Below are positions 6,608 through 9,129 of a DNA stretch of 9,129 nucleotides, piece after piece. The translations under genes were made by a program, and so were the position numbers. The stretch comes from Rhodobacteraceae bacterium UBA1957. Lineage in GTDB: Bacteria > Pseudomonadota > Alphaproteobacteria > Rhodobacterales > Rhodobacteraceae. Below the pieces are notes generated by a model, which did no database searches, was not told the DNA's origin, and worked only from the letters and a program-made list of their open reading frames with translations. Position 1 is the stretch's first letter; each line of letters starts with the position of its first letter. The DNA is taken from assembly GCA_002336405.1 (NCBI GenBank), contig DDEJ01000123.1, positions 1 through 9,129 of the forward strand. The letters run 5' to 3'.

Positions 6608-7168
6608 TTACTTTGCAATTATGCAGTGGCCAACAATATTTTCATATTGTTCGGTGATCCAACCAAGCGCCAGCTCTGGATTGCGCTCTTCTATTTTGAC
6701 TGTCAGATCTCCAAAAATCTGCGCCGAGCGGCTGTCGTCAATGGCTGCGTAGCTCTGTGAGGTAAGAGCCACATTATAGACGAAAAACGCTACAGCGATC
6801 AAAAGAATGCCCCGCGCAACGCCAAACAACAAGCCCAATCCTTGGTCAATTCGGTTTACGTAGCTATTGTTCATAAGCGACGATAAAAGCGGCGTGAACA
6901 GCGACACAACGACCAAAGCAACAGCAAAGATAACGGCAAAAGAAACGATGATTGATAGTTCGCAACTGTCTGCAAGGAAATCGCCAACCACAGGAATTTC
7001 TTTGACCAGCGGCACAACTGCTGGGGAAAAAAATGTCGCTAAATAGGCGGCGACCACCCATCCGGCAATCGCCATCGCCTCGCGCGTAAATCCGCGTGAA
7101 AACGCCAATAGGGCCGACAGGACGACCACTGCTGCGACGATACCATCGACGATGGTGAAACTGTCCAT
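6608..7168 (-). CDS. cvpA: CvpA family inner-membrane protein
   Basis: An integral inner-membrane protein of 186 residues when started at the ATG at 7168. In E. coli, cvpA is the gene before purF and is needed for colicin V production. Its molecular function is not settled. Four hydrophobic segments are visible, at about 6-23, 31-48, 69-93 and 107-132. The family signature is present: Asp8 in the first helix, then SRGFTREAMAIAGW at 24-37 and the GLLFGVARG loop before the last helix. The frame extends 13 codons upstream to a TTG overlapping radA, but MDSFTIVDG is the usual N-terminus and AAAGG lies about 11 bases before that ATG. The start is 25 bases after the radA stop, so the two genes are probably cotranscribed. 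Confidence 0.93.
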   Translation of the reverse strand: MDSFTIVDGIVAAVVVLSALLAFSRGFTREAMAIAGWVVAAYLATFFSPAVVPLVKEIPVVGDFLADSCELSIIVSFAVIFAVALVVVSLFTPLLSSLMNNSYVNRIDQGLGLLFGVARGILLIAVAFFVYNVALTSQSYAAIDDSRSAQIFGDLTVKIEERNPELALGWITEQYENIVGHCIIAK

Positions 7169-7193
7169 CTTCTCGTTTGCCTTTCTCGACCGG

Positions 7194-8558
7194 CTAACCG
7201 GCGCCAAATATATCTCCGACCAAGCCGGGTAGGTCTGCCACTTGCGTCACGTTCATCTCGGTGTCGCCACGTGATGCGCCACCAGCAGGTGTGATCGCCC
7301 CTGTGAAACCAAGTTTTTGCGCTTCTTTCAACCTGTTTTCTGTCTGACTGACGGGCCGCAGCGCGCCAGAAAGGCTTATTTCGCCAAAAACCACTGTATT
7401 GTCTGGCAGGCTGCTGTCTTCACGTGCCGATAAAAGTGCAGCAGCGACTGCGAGATCGGCGGCAGGTTCGGATATTTTCATCCCGCCGGCAACATTGAGA
7501 TAGACGTCTAGACCGGCAAACGGGATGCCGCAGCGCGCTTCAAGCACCGCGAGAATCATCGCAAGACGCCCACTGTCCCAGCCAACCACGGCGCGCCGTG
7601 GCTGTGAATGTGGCGAGGGCGCAACAAGCGCTTGTAATTCCACCAACATGGGGCGGGTGCCCTCAATACCGGCAAACACCACCGATCCCGGACTTGCGTT
7701 GCCGCGCTCGGATAAAAACAGCGCCGATGGGTTCGCCACTTCGGCCAGTCCACGGCCCGTCATTTCAAACACGCCGATTTCATCGGCGGGACCAAAGCGG
7801 TTTTTCACGGCTCTCAGGATACGAAACTGATGACCGCGCTCGCCTTCGAAATACAGCACTGTATCCACCATATGTTCAACCACCCGCGGTCCGGCAATCT
7901 GGCCATCTTTCGTGACATGTCCCACCAGCACCACTGAGACGCCTTTTCGCTTGGCAAAACTGGTCAGTTCATGTGCGGCCGCGCGCACTTGTGACACGCT
8001 GCCCGGGGCGCTGTCGACATGATCTGCCCACATTGTCTGAATGGAATCGATGATGACCAACTGCGGTTTTTCTGCGTCCAGCGTAGTCAGTATGTCGCGC
8101 AGGTTGGTTTCGGTGGCCAATTGCACCGGGGCCGATGCCAGCCCAAGTCGCTGGGCGCGCATGCGTACCTGCGCGCTGGCTTCTTCGCCTGAAACATACA
8201 GAGTTTTCAGACCGGCAAGGGCGAAATGTGCGGCGGCCTGCAGCAACAGCGTCGATTTTCCGATGCCCGGATCCCCCCCAACCAGGATCGCCGAGGCGGG
8301 AACCAACCCGCCTCCGAGCACGCGATCCAATTCGGCCACGCCGCTACAGGTGCGTGGTGGTGGGGCCTCGGTGCTGCTTAGATCGCTGAGCACCATCGAT
8401 CTGCCGCGTTTGGCTCCAAGAGATTTTTTGGCTGGTCCAGTTGATAACCCGCTGTCTTCTGAAATGGTATTCCACGCGTTGCAAGCTTCGCATTGGCCGG
8501 CCCATTTGGTCGAGACGGCACCACAGGCGGCGCAGGAAAAAGATTTTTGTTTTGCCAT
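7194..8558 (-). CDS. radA: DNA repair protein RadA (Sms)
   Basis: A RecA-related ATPase that drives branch migration and processing of recombination intermediates during DNA repair. The protein has 454 residues, the usual length. The domain order is complete: an N-terminal four-Cys zinc finger (Cys9, Cys12, Cys23, Cys26), the ATPase core with Walker A GGDPGIGKST at 94-103 and Walker B VIIDSIQT at 168-175, the RadA-specific KNRFG motif at 252-256, and a C-terminal Lon-like domain that includes the LDVYLNVAGG and VVFGEISLSG stretches. The ATG is preceded by TAAGGCG, and MAKQKSFSC is the standard start. The PqiA-like gene ends 14 bases upstream and cvpA follows 25 bases downstream, consistent with an operon pqiA-like, radA, cvpA. 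Confidence 0.98.
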   Translation of the reverse strand: MAKQKSFSCAACGAVSTKWAGQCEACNAWNTISEDSGLSTGPAKKSLGAKRGRSMVLSDLSSTEAPPPRTCSGVAELDRVLGGGLVPASAILVGGDPGIGKSTLLLQAAAHFALAGLKTLYVSGEEASAQVRMRAQRLGLASAPVQLATETNLRDILTTLDAEKPQLVIIDSIQTMWADHVDSAPGSVSQVRAAAHELTSFAKRKGVSVVLVGHVTKDGQIAGPRVVEHMVDTVLYFEGERGHQFRILRAVKNRFGPADEIGVFEMTGRGLAEVANPSALFLSERGNASPGSVVFAGIEGTRPMLVELQALVAPSPHSQPRRAVVGWDSGRLAMILAVLEARCGIPFAGLDVYLNVAGGMKISEPAADLAVAAALLSAREDSSLPDNTVVFGEISLSGALRPVSQTENRLKEAQKLGFTGAITPAGGASRGDTEMNVTQVADLPGLVGDIFGAG

Positions 8559-8572
8559 GACGCCTTACTGCC

Positions 8573-9007
8573 CTAGTGCTGCCGTGCCGTCAAATGGCTC
8601 AAAGCTAAAGAGGCCAAAATACACCCAGTCAACAGATAAAGGCCCCATGCGGTTTCGACCGTGCCAATGCCAATGCCTTTGATCACCGTGACATAGAGCG
8701 CGATGAGAAACACCTCGGCCATCGCCAATCTGCCAAGCAGGAACAGCAGCGGTAAAATGCGTCTTGAGAGCCGGTTGAAATGCACCAGCGCCAGTCCTAT
8801 TATTTTGGCATAGGGGGCAAGAAACGCACATAGAAATACAATGATTGCGAGAAATTTGTCGTTTTGCCACAGGCTTTGCAACCCGGTCACCAGGGTAATT
8901 TCGGACAGTCCGAACAGGGGCAACAACCCAGCCCGCAGCAACGGGGCAAACCAGGCGCAGGGAAACAGCACTAACAGGCACAGATTTATTAGTTTTATCT
9001 GGGACAT
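8573..9007 (-). CDS. PqiA-domain (paraquat-inducible protein A family) membrane protein
   Basis: A 144-residue inner-membrane protein that fits a single PqiA domain. Hydrophobic segments lie near 5-25, 52-72, 85-110 and 118-138. The stretch GRLAMAEVFLIALYVTVIKG (about 92-111) matches the G-R-W-S-M-x-D/E-V-F pattern of the PqiA domain, and LFGLSEITL precedes it. E. coli PqiA has two such domains and works with MCE proteins (PqiB) in lipid transport across the periplasm. No MCE gene is visible here, and stand-alone single-domain members are of unknown function. I chose the ATG at 9007 (MSQIKLIN) because AAAGGG precedes it. A longer frame from 9067 would add 20 residues without a good ribosome-binding site. 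It is the first gene of the radA-cvpA unit. Confidence 0.86.
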   Translation of the reverse strand: MSQIKLINLCLLVLFPCAWFAPLLRAGLLPLFGLSEITLVTGLQSLWQNDKFLAIIVFLCAFLAPYAKIIGLALVHFNRLSRRILPLLFLLGRLAMAEVFLIALYVTVIKGIGIGTVETAWGLYLLTGCILASLALSHLTARQH

Positions 9008-9020
9008 GAACCGCCCTTTT

Positions 9021-9032
9021 ATTGCATGCAAT
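9021..9032. promoter_or_regulatory. 12-bp perfect palindrome just upstream of the PqiA-like gene
   Basis: ATTGCATGCAAT is fully self-complementary and lies 13 bases before the start codon at 9007, next to the AAAGGG ribosome-binding site. It could be an operator or a small mRNA structure. No regulator can be assigned. Confidence 0.35.
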
Positions 9033-9087
9033 GGGTTGTCAGTAAGCGTACCGCTTTGAGCAGGCAAGCCCTGTCGCTTTTTGTCTT

Positions 9088-9129
9088 GCGGATAATTCTG
9101 GGTAAATAATTCCGGGCAGATAATTCCGG
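9088..9129. repeat. 14-bp tandem repeat, three copies, running to the window edge
   Basis: Three back-to-back 14-base units on the plus strand: GCGGATAATTCTGG, GTAAATAATTCCGG and GCAGATAATTCCGG. All share ATAATTC-Y-GG. The third unit ends exactly at the last base of the window, so more copies may follow outside. The unit is not a multiple of three, and the site lies upstream of the PqiA-like gene, so it is probably intergenic. Confidence 0.75.

Noticed and set aside
6608..7207. Longer CvpA starting at a TTG at 7207
   Set aside because: It would overlap radA and add a charged, non-conserved 13-residue extension. The ATG at 7168 gives the usual N-terminus.
8041..8682. A 213-codon plus-strand frame opposite radA
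   Set aside because: It is antisense to radA and the end of the PqiA-like gene, with Ser/Arg/Pro-rich composition and no domain.

Overview
The window looks like a piece of alphaproteobacterial chromosome, most likely from the Rhodobacterales (Roseobacter group). I infer this from protein style and gene order, not from a database search. GC content is moderate. Every gene I can support lies on the minus strand, so transcription runs from right to left.

Reading in the direction of transcription: the right edge (9008-9129) is intergenic and holds three copies of a 14-bp tandem repeat and a 12-bp palindrome. A PqiA-family membrane protein (8573-9007), the DNA-repair ATPase RadA (7194-8558) and the inner-membrane protein CvpA (6608-7168) then follow with short gaps. 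Next comes a 900-bp stretch with two roughly 310-320 bp non-coding segments around one small hypothetical gene (6031-6297). After it lie purF (4165-5709), the first committed step of purine synthesis, and an atypical short-chain dehydrogenase (3391-4059).

Downstream of the dehydrogenase is a nucleotidyltransferase-like gene read in two frames (2519-3252). It is best explained by loss of one base from a run of T. The left third is the classic surE-pcm-nlpD cluster: the nucleotidase SurE (1638-2417) overlaps the protein-repair methyltransferase Pcm (997-1641) by 4 bases. A lipoprotein with two LysM domains and the start of an M23/LytM domain (941 to the left edge) comes last and is cut by the window.

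The content is mostly housekeeping: purine synthesis (PurF, with CvpA as its usual neighbour), recombination repair (RadA), damage and stress repair (SurE, Pcm), and cell-wall hydrolysis or its activation (NlpD-like). I see no CRISPR array, transposon, phage gene, tRNA or rRNA, and no clear new multi-gene system. The points most worth checking are the split nucleotidyltransferase, the 14-bp repeat that runs off the right edge, and the small gene with structured flanks between cvpA and purF.
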